In this document: positions 24,761 through 36,008 of the stretch, piece by piece | How the letters are laid out: each line of letters begins with the position of its first letter | Numbering within the stretch: position 1 is the stretch's first letter | From: Sweltsa coloradensis | Lineage: Eukaryota; Arthropoda; Insecta; Plecoptera; Chloroperlidae | DNA length: 64,000 nt | NCBI GenBank assembly: GCA_024449915.1 | Contig: JAMZAV010000064.1 | Location: forward strand, 62,001 to 126,000 | Reading direction: 5' to 3' | The notes under the pieces: generated by a model | What the model saw: only the letters and a program-made list of their open reading frames with translations | Databases searched by the model: none | What the model was told of the DNA's origin: nothing | Program-made: the position numbers and the translations under genes

Positions 24761-25287
24761 CTTGTTTACATGGAGGACTGGGTCCAGTACTGTTCTGAAA
24801 TTTAAGTACGGTTCCAATGTCCTTGACGAGTTTACATGTCGAGTACCCAACTAGAACTGAACTGACATTCGGTCCAGCATCGACGCCATCTTACGGCGAT
24901 TGCTCAAAACATCACTCTTACATAACCCTACTTTCATGTCATTTTTGTAAATACGGGTAGGATTGAAGGCCAGGCCTAGGCGTGTATGATCTAGGCCTAC
25001 ATTTGAAGTTGGAGCCCAACGAACAGAAGTTAAAAATAGATACAACATTTTAAAACTTATTTATTGACATTTGCAATTAGGCTGCATGTTTTTCAGTTCG
25101 GTTCCCTCTCAGGAAGCTGTTTACATGTGAGTACTCAGTACGGGTCTTCCAGTACGGTCTTCCAGTACGGTAGCTACTTTTCGGCGGACCGAACCCAACC
25201 GGTACGGTACGGTTTTTACGTGTTTACATGACGTACTGAGTACAAAAACCGTACTCAATACCGTACTCAGTCCTCCATGTAAACAAG
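24761..25287. mobile_element. TIR element / MITE (about 527 bp)
   Basis: The ends are inverted copies of CTTGTTTACATGGAGGACTG (right end AGTCCTCCATGTAAACAAG). The subterminal zones hold many GTACGG and GTACTCAGTACGG strings, including a threefold direct CAGTACGG repeat at about 25138-25175, as expected for transposase binding sites. I could not define a target duplication, so the superfamily is open. No open frame. Confidence 0.78.
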
Positions 25288-25327
25288 ACTATATTTAGTA
25301 CTGATCGCGACTATGAAGTGGTTATAA

Positions 25328-25660
25328 GTGGTGCGAAGTGTTTACGAAGGAAAACCTGACCAAACAAAACAGAAGCAGCGCAAGGTGATTGCTTCTGCGT
25401 TCCCTAGGGATCTCCAGCTTTCATCCTCCACAACAGAGGACGCGTCGTTTATCATAGATCCACGCCGTGTTGCGTATTGGAAGCGTGCTGTCACTGCGAC
25501 GGCGAGAGCGCGCACTTTGAGCGCCACCGTAGAATACTCTCCGGCAAAGTCGACAGGAAGTCACCGGCGGAAGTTGCGTAGCGAACTTTCTCAACACTTT
25601 CATAAAACATGTTTAGAAACGGATTTGCATAATTTAATTTTCAAATCTGTAACAATATAG
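25328..25660 (+). other. open frame of 110 codons, coding status doubtful
   Basis: GC-richer than its surroundings and also open on the minus strand over 25342-25603. The predicted protein is rich in S, T, R and K with no recognised domain, and no splice, start-context or poly(A) evidence supports it. Recorded because it stands just outside the TIR element and differs in composition from the intron. Confidence 0.15.
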
Positions 25661-26054
25661 GTTTGTTTGATAATAAGCTTTTGTTTATCCCTACACGTGG
25701 GAATGATAAAAGTTTGGATCGCGCGGTTACGAAAGCGCCTCTGGCGGCGTTTCTTCGCAGTTCTGCTAACACAAATATTTTCGAACGAAGTTTAGACTGA
25801 GGATGAATCCCAATGCTCACCGTTAGTCACTTTCATTTTCAATGTTGAACATTGCCGAATTAGTTCAAATAGGGTAGTAGATTGCGATATAAGGGAGCAA
25901 TGGGATACACCCTGAGATGTAAATAATTATCTTGCATATTTATCGTTACAGTTAGTGTTATCAGTTATCATACATCTACTTAGCTGTTGTCGTTTTAAAA
26001 AGGGACACATTGTATTTATATAAACCATTATTTGAGATACGTGTATACAGCATT

Positions 26055-26120
26055 TTCAAGGGTCATTTTATTGTTGTCCTTCTTTGTAAATCAGTTTTTA
26101 TAACTGAATAGGATAGACGT
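26055..26120 (+). repeat. 3'-tail hairpin repeat, copy
   Basis: Contains GTCCTTCTTTGTAAATCAG, then TTTTTATAACTGA and GGATAGACG. The same block is at 46290-46342, and a degraded one is at 29873-29910. It shares the TCAGTT..AACTGA hairpin plus G(G/A)(G/A)TAGAC with the SINE at 22927-23362. Confidence 0.65.
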
Positions 26121-28470
26121 TTAAAAGAAATTGCAATTTCTTTGCTCACCTCAAAAAACTTGTGTTTGAAGTTTGCTCATATTTTTATTTCCAAATAAGG
26201 TCAGCACGTTTAAATTAATATCAACTGAATAACATTGTTTTACAAATTATAAATACTATGATAAATGAAATAAAAATGGTCTAAAAAACTTTGGTTTATG
26301 TGAAAAAATAACGCAATGTAGTATTTATACACACAATGCCATTTTCTCATATCTCTTACCATTATCATTTCCATGCATTTTCACGACTATGTGGTAGATT
26401 ATTTGGTAAATTTAAGACCCCAAGCGCATGAGTGCGCTTTCTTAATGTTGTCCGGTTTGTATTTCCGACGGATTAACCCCCCTTATAACTAATTCATTAA
26501 AATGAGTAGCCTAAGGTTATCAACATTTAGGTCGCTTATTATACAAAACAACGCAATGTGAGTTGTTCCAGCCATAAAACTGGAGATCCTAGTCTCTGAG
26601 AGTATCTTACTTGGCAATACGGAATCACGTATCATGCGAGACTATTGTCTACATACTTTTATGAAATCATGCGAGACTATTTGTTTTGTTTTTCCGTTCT
26701 CATGGTGGTTTCGTCACAACTAAAGAGAGATAATCGAGATGATGAGTAGAGATTCGTTTAAAAAACTGTAACATGTGGATATCTATGAAATTAGAGCACA
26801 CAATATCAGTATGTGTGAATATCGCATAACGCATGTGAATGCGTACACAAGCGCCCCCTATATTTAGCACTAGACTCTAGAACTTTAAACTGTGGCCTGT
26901 TTTTTGTCGCATATTGTAAATATACGGAATTATTGCCTTTAATGGAGTACAGTGTAGACTAGGTGTACACTGTGCCAAGTTGATCTAATTTTGTACTTGT
27001 TTATGCCTTGGAACTGCCTTTACCTTTCAATTTTACGAGCTTTTCAACAGCAATAAAGTATCATGAGCTTTTAAAGTTTGTTTTGGTTCCGGTGGAAAAC
27101 TTTCTTAACACTTTATGGCCGTGCACTCTATGAGAACTTGGACCGATACTTTTAAAGATATAGTTCATTCCACTTCCACGTAAACAACCAAGTGGGGGCA
27201 TATTTGTACATTTATCAATTAAATTAATCGGGAAACTCTCCCGTAGGTAAATTGATTTCCAAATATTTTGTACAGTTCTTACTCAACATGAGTCATGATA
27301 GCATATTCCGTTCAGATTCTTTACTTAAAAATGCAAATATTAATACTGTTTGTGCACATATTCGCATTATGCCAGTGTTTTAATTGTACTGTAACATGTC
27401 ATGTTGGAGTCCAGTGTTTTGTGTGTAGTGTTAATGGATAAGGCATTGCATATTATATGATTAACGGTGTTTTTTGTTTTTTGTTTTGAATATAAGAACG
27501 GGAAGCGTGTAAAGGTTATAACTTCTCCTTTCTAAATCACTTTTTATTAATGAATTTAATAAACGTAACAATAATAAATATCTCTATTTGGCAGGTTAGA
27601 GAAACACACAAAACAACAATGGAGAAATTAAGAAGAAACTTCATTATCTGCTTCCAGGATTCCATGATTCCATCCTAGGTTTTCCGCTTGCCATAAGGTG
27701 GCCAATACAACAGTTGCTACTGTTTCAAGATGCATTGATCGTCTCCTTGTTTTAAAGTTCTAATTGTAATTGAATGACTTAGTTAGGAGTCATAAAAGTA
27801 TCGCTTATTTTAGGTTTTCACTTATTTCTTTCCTTTAAACAGGAGCATTTCATTATTAGTTAGTTATTACATTTATCTCAAATGTTCATTGCTTGATTAA
27901 ATTTCCTTGTTAACATTTGAAACACCAAGCTTTGTGACTATATTGTTTAAATACAGAATGGTTTGAACGTGAACACGCTAGTTAATTAATATAACCGATT
28001 CACGAAGTTCAATAGACACAGACTGTTAGCTATGATACGAGAGAATATAGCTAGGTTTATTTGCTCGCTCCATAAGGTATCAATAATATTGAACAACTCA
28101 CTTCAGTGTAACGGTTAAACCTGAGATTCAGTCAACCGGGGCTAATTTGGATTTCCGCTCTTACTTTAGACTATGACACATCAGCTGCTGTTTTTTATTT
28201 CGTATTTAATGAATATTACATTAATTATTTGATATTAGATTAGGCTTTTCTGACATAATTTTTTGGTATGGTTGGTGACCATGTAAAAACACATTTATTT
28301 CCAGTGTTCTCAGTAACTTTCTGTGCCTGTAAGAAATCTTTTGATTTTGATAAGCACGTCCAACTTTGTATTATGTACTACTTAAAACTAGATAAGTCAT
28401 GCTCATCGCGGTAGTCTTGACATTTCTGCGTGCCAGTGACTTTAATGTTAGTCCTGTGGTTCTGTTCAAT
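26121..28470. other. no gene recognised
   Basis: AT-rich intronic sequence. A 16-bp direct repeat ATCATGCGAGACTATT lies at about 26631 and 26668. Nothing else of note. Confidence 0.45.
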
Positions 28471-28614
28471 AAGTTGTCACTGTCGTTAAGCGTCAAGCGT
28501 TATTGTATTCACAAAGTTGTCGCTGTCGTTAAGCGTCAAGCCTTATTGTATTTACAAAGTTGTCGCTGTCGTTAAGCGTCAAGCGTTATTGTATTTACAA
28601 AGTTGTCGCTGTCG
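28471..28614 (+). repeat. 43-bp tandem repeat, about 3.4 copies
   Basis: Units start at 28471, 28514, 28557 and 28600 with the core GTTGTCGCTGTCGTTAAGCG. Units differ by one to three substitutions. Confidence 0.93.
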
Positions 28615-28627
28615 ATCGAAATTAGTA

Positions 28628-28790
28628 GCACGAGTTAGTAAATCGGTCCCAGGACGCAGGATTAACCGAATGTATATTGCACGAGTTAGTAAACCGGTCC
28701 TAGGACGCAGGATTAACCGAATGTATATTGCACGAGTTAGTAAATCGGTCCCAGGACGCAGGATTAACCAAATGTATATTGCACGAGTTC
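28628..28790 (+). repeat. 51-bp tandem repeat, about 3.2 copies
   Basis: Units start at 28628, 28679, 28730 and 28781, each beginning GCACGAGTTAGTAAA. Because 51 is divisible by three, the array stays open and encodes a 17-residue repeat on either strand. I read that as a by-product of repeat length, as the frame begins in the adjacent 43-bp array. Confidence 0.93.
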
Positions 28791-28799
28791 CCATTCAAG

Positions 28800-29513
28800 A
28801 TTAGAGAAACAACTATATCCAGCCCTAAAAAATGTAATATAATCCAAAATAGACGTTTAGTTTGTTATTTATGCGTTGTTTAACGCACAGCAATAATAAT
28901 CCACGTCACTAAATAACGGCTAAGCGCTTGCTTACGTGGTATTGTGACATACAGGTAATTTATTACAATGATTGACAGTGATATGACGTGCCGCGCAGTC
29001 AACAGCTATGCGTGCCGAGGCTTAGGCTGGAAATATCCGGGCGTATAATGAACATGGTGCGCTGTGTTAAGCCTGTGGTATAGCCTAGGCCTCGACGCGT
29101 TGTGGTTACCAAACTACCGTTGGTTGGCGATACAAGGGAAATCACGGCTGCTTATCGGAATGACGCAAGCTCAAGTTTCATATTCAAAGTTGCTGGAAGA
29201 GATTACGATATCACGTTTTTTTTTTGGAGTCGAGTAAAAACTTTGCTGCCGAAAGTTTAATATTGCGTCGTGCACATGTCACTTTGTTGATTGGCGTTTG
29301 TTGAAATTATACTAGTTTCGAAACTTATGTTCACACTCTGCACTATCATGTAAGCCGACCGTCCGTGGTAGCCCACACTGTTTGGACGTATGTCTAATGT
29401 CTATACTTCTAAAGTCTTAATTTATATAACACTAAACACTACCGAACACTTCGCAAAAATACACCAAGCAAGCTTATTTGCACACATGTATGAACAATAA
29501 AAAAAATATTCAA
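28800..29513. other. no gene recognised
   Basis: Mixed-composition intron, with a GC-richer patch at 28985-29110 and no recognised element. Confidence 0.45.
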
Positions 29514-29524
29514 TAAACATGACC

Positions 29525-29862
29525 AGAGGTAGGTATTTGGGGTGAAAATAAAAGTCAATTTTCGTTTTTATTGTACCCAAAAGCGGTGAATTGGTGGTGA
29601 AAATAATTCAACATTTAGTTGAAAGCTCTATATCTCTCTCCCCCTGATTTTTTTTGAAAATTTTGGGTGTGGAACCTTGTAAAAGAATTGCAGATTACAA
29701 TAAAATGTAGTTACAAGAATTCAGAGGCAGGTATTTGTGGTGGAACTTATTTGCTTCTTTGGTTTTGTTCTGACCAAAAGCGGTGAATTGACGATGAAAA
29801 TTATTTATCATTCACGGTTTTTAGCGTTGAAAATTTTGTTTTTACCGTAAATACCTGCCTTT
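29525..29862. mobile_element. Mutator-like non-autonomous element (338 bp)
   Basis: The left terminus is AGAGGTAGGTATTT and the reverse complement of the right terminus is AAAGGCAGGTATTT. The flanks carry a perfect direct repeat AAACATGACC (29515-29524 and 29863-29872). The 10-bp target duplication suggests the Mutator superfamily. Internally the left terminal block is repeated directly at about 29721-29805 (AGAGGCAGGTATTTGTGGTG, then ACCAAAAGCGGTGAATTG). It has inserted in a 3'-tail hairpin repeat, whose remainder follows at 29873-29910. Confidence 0.85.
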
Positions 29863-30023
29863 AAACATGACCTTCTTGGTAAATAAGTTTTTAGAACTGA
29901 AAAGGGTAGACAAATATAAACACGAATATAAAGGTAAATCTTAAAGCATCTCATTTAATATTGTTCAAAACACTACTAAATTGTTGTAAAACAATCTAAA
30001 ATATATATATTTATAATTTTAAG

Positions 30024-31170
30024 ATAGGTGATCGACTTTATTAGCATTATGGACACATTTGTTTTAAATGAGGGTGATATATTATTAAATTTTACAAATA
30101 ACGAAAAATTTCGAGTTTTTGGTGGAGGTGCCGGGTCAAAAGTACAATAGCACTTTGCTATTTACAACGCATTTCTGGGATATTATTGGATGAGCGTAGC
30201 GAGCGAAGCGACGATTCCATTTCACTTCACTAGAGAAAAAAAAACGGAATGTTTATCTTTTTTTTTCCTTCTTTTTTGTATGTATTATTGTGTGTTTGTT
30301 AACACGATTCCGGCTAAACCGATACTCCAATTGTGATGAAATTTTATGGAGGCCTTCGAAATCTCTGAACTTAGAACTGCCACGTTTTGAGCGCAATCGA
30401 AAATTTTGTTCTCATAAAAATCGCAATTTTACGATTTTTTTCGATTTTTAAAACATTTCTTCGACTTATAACACCTACATGCTTAATCCGATTTTAATGA
30501 TTTTTTCACAGAACCTTAATTTCATGAATTAAGATATTCTTGTTAAATTTGAGCGCAATCGAAAAACTATTTCTCATGAAAATCGAAATTTTACAGTTTT
30601 TTTCTTTTTTAAAACAATTCTTTGACTTATAACAACTACATGCTTTATCCTATTGTAATGATTTTTTCACAGAACCTTAATTTTATGAATTAATATATTC
30701 GTGTAAAATTTGAGCGCAATCGAATAATTATTTCTTATGAAAATCGCAATTTTACGATTTTTTTCTTTTTTAAAATTACGATTAATAAATAAACTTTTAA
30801 TTTTATTTAATTTAATTTTAAAAAAATCTTCGACTTAAGTAATAATTATTTCACAGAACAACAGAAAATCCGCATAACACAATGGCAGCTCAATGCACCA
30901 ATATTACGCTCATCCAACAACGCGGCGGGACTTAAGCGTTTTCCTAGTTTATTTTATTATTATTACAAAATAAATAAATACTATTTTGATAGGTGACCAG
31001 TTGTAGGGTAAACTTTAGGGGTTTTTATTTTTGGTTTTGGTGGAGGTGCCGGGTCAAGAATTAAATTAAACTAGGCTGTTTACAACGCATTTTAGGATGT
31101 TTTTTAATATATTATTATTAAAACCGAATAAATAACAATATTGTGATAGGTAACCAGTTGTAGGGTACAC
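30024..31170 (+). repeat. 150-bp tandem repeat units carrying the GGTGGAGGTGCCGGGT motif
   Basis: GTGATAGGT.ACCAGTTGTAGG occurs at about 30989 and 31139, and a weaker GATAGGTGATCG lies at 30024. GGTGGAGGTGCCGGGTCAA occurs at 30121 and 31039, each followed by TTTACAACGCATTT. The first unit is interrupted after CAACGCATTTCTGGGATATT by the element at 30186-30920. Confidence 0.75.
30186..30920. mobile_element. 735-bp inserted element with short TIRs and internal triplication
   Basis: Bounded by TTGGATGAGCGTA (30186 on) and its inverse TTACGCTCATCCAA (to 30918). It contains three degenerate direct repeats of about 125-150 bp (about 30338-30770), each with CACAGAACCTTAATTT-like, TTTGAGCGCAATCGAA and AAAATCGCAATTTTACGATT blocks. 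The segment 30190-30440 matches, in reverse orientation, the right part of the host repeat at 43325-43560. There is no coding frame. Confidence 0.65.
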
Positions 31171-34089
31171 TCTTGTGGCTGTTGTACTATTTGTCGCATT
31201 TTAGATGATTATAACTAGGTACGGAATTTTAAAAGTTGAACAGTTCGAACTAATTTTAAGAAACGATGAACGCCATTTACCTTTGCTCTAAATAATTTTG
31301 AAAATGTTCAAATCTGTATCACCACGTAAGGAAATAGAACACTATCCCGATTCAGAGTAAGCTATAACGTTGGCGAAAAGGTGAATATTGCATCATACTT
31401 CACGGAGCCAACGTCCCCAGAATATCATGGTCTATAGAAGAATTTTTGGATGACTTATGTCTTCTGTTTACGCTTTATTGTCTATAAGCCATCTTCTCCA
31501 CTCAATAGATTTGATTTAAATCTAAAGTAAGCTTGCGTTTCAATCATTCCATTCTACTCTCGATCCTACGGCAAAAGAAATACCGCATTTTTTCCCTCCG
31601 ACAAACTTTTCTTGTCCTTTTCTTTCCCAACTGAGTTCTCTTGAAAGGTGAACATCTATTTCTAGGTTTCTTTCGTTCGGAATGTGCAGCTTTAGTCGCC
31701 GTCGTCGTTGTCGTCGTCGGTGACTCCCTTTTGTCTTGAACCCCTCGTTCCTAACTGGTTGACAGCACTTGACTCGGTCTGTCTGTCCGATGTTCCGAGA
31801 CTTGAGCCGTGGCTGTTACTGACGTATAACACGACACCTTAATACCTTTGGTTAGCGCCCGACGACCGCTGCAGATGTTGGAAGTGTCAAATCTAGCAGC
31901 TTAGAACGAAGAGCTGGTAATTTTTATTTACACGCGAGAGCAATCAAGGCGGCTATAAGGGGTCAACGAGCCACGGCTGACACGCATTGTAATCAAACAG
32001 GGTTATATACGAGCGTGTTTTATAAGAGATTGTATAACTATTGAAGGAATACATTGTTTGTATATTATTTTTATTAACCCACATACTGGATATTTACATA
32101 TATTATTAAAATTTGACTTATTATTTTTAATAGAGTTAATTTGGAAATTTTCAGTAAAATAATAGAAAAAATATAGTAAATTAAAATTTACTAATTACTT
32201 AGAAAAGTAAAATATTTGTTGTTAACAGGATCCACATAAAATGACAGTAACAACATGAATTAAATGGAATTCAAATATGAACATGATAGACAAGGTAAAC
32301 ATTAAAGCAAAAATAGCAAATCAATGAAAATAAAAATGTTTATTAAAAACAGAAACGATTAATTTAGCTAGTAACAATTACATATATTTTTCCATTTTAA
32401 AGCACGAACTACACGATACCGCGAGACGGAGAGATGGGACATGTTCAGGCTTGCTAAATGCATGACAGCACAAGGCATCTCTTTGAAGTTGCTATCGTGA
32501 GCCTTCCACTTAGACTAATTTGTCTGTGTGTTTGTTTTATGTCCAACTAATAACATCAAAGGCCGAGGCGTTGAGAATAATATTATGTTCTTGTACAATC
32601 GGTGCACAAAATATTGCTTTCCTTTGTGATTAATCAAATAATTTACATGAATACCTAATTCCTTCCAAGGCGTACCTAGATTTACAATTACATTTTGTTC
32701 AACATTTCTTAAAAAATATCGATATTTAAAAAAAAATATTATACTAAATCACAAATTTGTTAGAGATTTCGTGAAATGTTTGTAACCCTCTTTAGCATCG
32801 TACACTTGGCAACACTGCGCTTTTAGACGGTCCCTACTAAAGCCGCCCTCGTGCCCCCCAATTCTGCTGCTCAGATGTGCTGAGAAGAACGGTCTGGAAT
32901 TATGACGTAGAGAAACCGGGAACTCTTAAAGGAGGTTCTTTCGCGCCAAAACATAATTACACCAATTTGAAGACACAAGTAGGGGGTACACAAAAACACT
33001 TGTTCGTCAAAAACAATTTTAATATATATGTTAATAGATTAAAAGAAGAAAACACAGGGAATCACTTCTTGAAATATATTCTAATCGAACACTGACCTAC
33101 GAACTAAGTTATTACCAAAGTACAATGATCTAATCTTTCTCTTCACTATAATGGAAATTTCAGTTTATTTAATACAAAACGTCATGCCTTTTCATTATAA
33201 GGTTGCCTTTAAGGCTTCCTATTAAGCCTATTAGTGGAAAATAAATGATAATAATAATAAAGACACAAATAACAATTACATGTAATTTACTTTTTTCACA
33301 TGGTGTATTTGAAGAAAAAAATAGGAAAAAATGCAGTTAAAAATGGAAATGAAGTATGGATTATGGTAAGACAATCATGAAAACCATTACTAACCATTAC
33401 TCTAATGCTGCGTTCGAGTTTTAAAGCAGCGACTGGGCTAGATATTCCGCTACTAGTTCAGTTATTATTTTTTCAAAGTTGGCCAAAACGGGGAGACAGA
33501 GACGAATCCATCCCATGAGTTTCTAAATATAGCGTCTGGTTAGTGCTGTATCAGCCGGAAGCAATTAGGTCAAGCAGACTTTTATTTGCCGTTATAAAGC
33601 TGTTTATTGCAATGAAGTTATAAACCACACATACAGGTAGTTCTTGAGTTTTATGGACTGCAATCAGCTAGCAGATCGATACACGGCTTACTGCAAACAC
33701 GTTGAATAAAACACGTAGTCAAATATCTACACTATTTAATATATTTGTAATTCGACTATTTATTGATTTGCGATGCCATACTCGCAACCGGCAGTCTTTA
33801 CTATTTTCCCCTTCCCAAAATGTTTTTCAGTCAAAAGGCGAATCCTGGGCTTGAGTTGTTAGGCATCTCCTGCCAAATACAAATAAATTAATAAAATATT
33901 TAAAGACATTTTACTCACAAAACTGATTTAACTTACCATCTACCTGAACAGGGGTAATAAATGCCCGAACAATCTACCAATGAAAATTTGTTACTTCATT
34001 TACGAAATATATTTAAAGAAAAATGCAAGATGAAATAATCTAGATATTCATGGAATAGACCATTGTTATTCAATTCACCCTTCTTCATT
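31171..34089. other. no gene recognised
   Basis: AT-rich intron with a short CGTCGT-rich tract at 31696-31722. The stretch 33195-33265 ends in a TAATAATAATAAAG-like tail and could be the decayed 3' end of a non-LTR element. Nothing coding was recognised. Confidence 0.4.
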
Positions 34090-34122
34090 GAATTAATATA
34101 AAAGCGTTACTTCCAACCGGGC
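34090..34122 (-). repeat. weak tRNA-like B-box remnant
   Basis: The minus strand has CTGGGTTCCAAGCCCGG, a T-arm-like hairpin with a B-box-like loop. No further tRNA arms were recognised, so this is at most a SINE remnant. Confidence 0.3.
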
Positions 34123-34206
34123 TTGGAACCCAGATAATTTACTTACGCACCCTGAAACCAAAAAACTTCAAACCACTTTCTCTGTTCGCCTAGGCCTAAA
34201 TCTCTT

Positions 34207-34232
34207 TTTTTGGGGGTGGGGGGGGGGGGGTT
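34207..34232. repeat. G homopolymer tract
   Basis: A run of G interrupted by one T. It could form G-rich structures and is error-prone in sequencing. Confidence 0.9.
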
Positions 34233-34742
34233 ATTTGGATTAAGGACGCGTCAACCGTTAGGTCATAATGCACCACTCTAGCCTAGGGGATGGGGAGGAG
34301 GGGCCCATGCTGGTCAGAACCAGCCACGGGTAAGGGAAGGAAGGGGAATTTCTCACGTCGTGGTCGTCATTGTCTTTGTCATCGTTCGTTGTGTAATTGT
34401 CACCGTCGTCGGGGAGGTCGTCAAGGGAAGGGGGAGGTGTCCCTGACGACGATTACCAGAGCCCGTTTCTAGTTTTGGGGAGTATAATATACTTCCCTCT
34501 TATTGGCTGATGTTTGCGAGGTGGACTTTTTCTCTTGAATCGCCTTTTACGATTAGCAGAGCCATGCTCTGGGCCAAATCAACCCCGGGTTCAGATGGAA
34601 TCGTCTTTAATTTTTCATACATTGACGCTGGAGAAAGTACCTGTTCTAGGGGTCATACACCGGCCGTTCCATTTAGCCTGGGGTGTAGCCTATCTGGTCA
34701 ACAAGGGTCTGTGACCACAAATGTTTGTGTAAAGATGTAGAT

Positions 34743-35079
34743 GTAACGCCAAAGTCGTTGTTAGACGAGTGAGTGAGCCATGTGTTGAGTACTTACTACT
34801 AGGGAAACGCCAAAGTCGTTGTTAGACGAGTGAGAGAGCCATGTGTTGAGTACCCGGGAACATTTGCATTTAAGTTAGATAATTATATTGTGGTATAAAT
34901 AATAGTGTTTTTAAGTTTAGTTTGTATAAGAACACGTCAACTGTAAGGCCATAATGCGCTACTCTAGCCCATGATTGGCTAGGGAGGCCTATAGGTAGGG
35001 GGAAGAAAAGTAATGTTAGTAAGTACTCGACACATGGCTCACTCACTCGTCTAACAACGACTTTGGCGTTTCCCTAGTT
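34743..35079. mobile_element. AAACGCC-type MITE with an extra terminal copy
   Basis: A complete MITE spans 34798-35079, starting ACTAGGGAAACGCCAAAGTC and ending with the inverse GACTTTGGCGTTTCCCTAGT. The inverted repeat extends about 55 bp to GTACTC / GAGTAC. A direct partial copy of the left terminus (AACGCCAAAGTCGTTG onward) lies immediately to the left at 34743-34795. The interior has CGTCAACTGTAAGGCCATAA. Related copies are at 38409-38910 and 39084. Confidence 0.88.
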
Positions 35080-35559
35080 ATTATTTAAGAGTTATAATTT
35101 TCTATGGCCTTGATAGATTGATGATATTATTGTAGAAGGAAGCAAGAAGCAAGAAACGCACAACTAAAAAATGAGAACTTAGTCAAACTATCCAATCGGT
35201 TGATTTTGTTCGTTACGCGTCGACTTTTCCCAAATTGTGTTTCATATTATCAGCCTGGGATTGATGTCTGTTTAAATATTCCTATAACGTCACCGCGCTT
35301 GTGAAAACAGAGCGGGAGAGAGACACTCGCAGAGACGTGTCGGAAATACCAACGAGCTGTCGAAGACCTGCCTCAAATTGAGCAGTGATCGTTGGAATTA
35401 GCGGCGACTGTGCTAACCCTGGCAGGCTTATGAACAACTTGACAGAATAGTACGCAGGCACTATAGACAGAGATGTAACGAGAAGATGTTAGTATATTCG
35501 CATGGTTGCTTTGAAGGAATATACTTTACTTTACTTATTAACATAAAGTTGTTATAAAT

Positions 35560-35905
35560 TCAATGCAAGGTGACTGAAAAAATTAATCTAGCCTTGATCC
35601 TCACAAATATTTATTTAAATTCGATTGCAATTACATTGAATAGTATATTTTATATTAATTTCAAATTTTAATTATAGTACATCTTTGAACTAACCGCAAT
35701 ATCAGTTACTGTCATTAATAAGCCTGTTTCAGATCTACTAGCTTCAATCTTTACAAATATTTTCCGAAATATTGTTACAATTCATTAAATTCTATTGTAT
35801 ACATTGATTAGTTTATATTTTATATCAATTTCAAATTTAATTTCTAGTACATCTTAGACTTTAACTGCAATTTCAGTTACTGTAATTAATAGCCTGTTTC
35901 ATCTA
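35560..35905 (+). repeat. diverged tandem duplication, about 170-bp period
   Basis: TATATTAATTTCAAATTTTA at 35651 and TATATCAATTTCAAATTTAA at 35821 begin matching segments that continue through AGTACATCTT, CAGTTACTGT and AATAAGCCTGTTTCA. A further AATAGCCTGTT follows at about 36031 after the SINE head. Confidence 0.75.
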
Positions 35906-35940
35906 TAATGCAACTACAATTTAAAAAATAGAAAGTTACC

Positions 35941-36008
35941 ACCACGGTGGTCTAGTTAAGGCGGACCTGGCGGCGGCGACACCCGGGTTCGAACCCCGGT
36001 CGGGATGG
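35941..36008 (+). repeat. tRNA-derived SINE head
   Basis: A-box-like TGGTCTAGTTAAGGCGG at 35948 and a perfect T arm at 35983-35999 (CCGGG / CCCGG around TTCGAAC, an ideal B box). The A-B spacing is a little short and the acceptor ends do not pair, so it is judged a SINE or tRNA pseudogene. Confidence 0.65.

Noticed and set aside
25328..25660. 110-codon frame as a host gene
   Set aside because: Also open on the other strand and no domain, promoter or splice evidence; kept only as a low-confidence entry.
28517..28804. Open frame with a 17-residue repeat, on both strands
   Set aside because: Explained by tandem arrays, the second with a period divisible by three; the frame begins in a non-coding 43-bp array and is open on the opposite strand too.
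35941..36008. A functional tRNA gene
   Set aside because: The T arm is perfect, but the acceptor stem does not pair and A-to-B box spacing is short.
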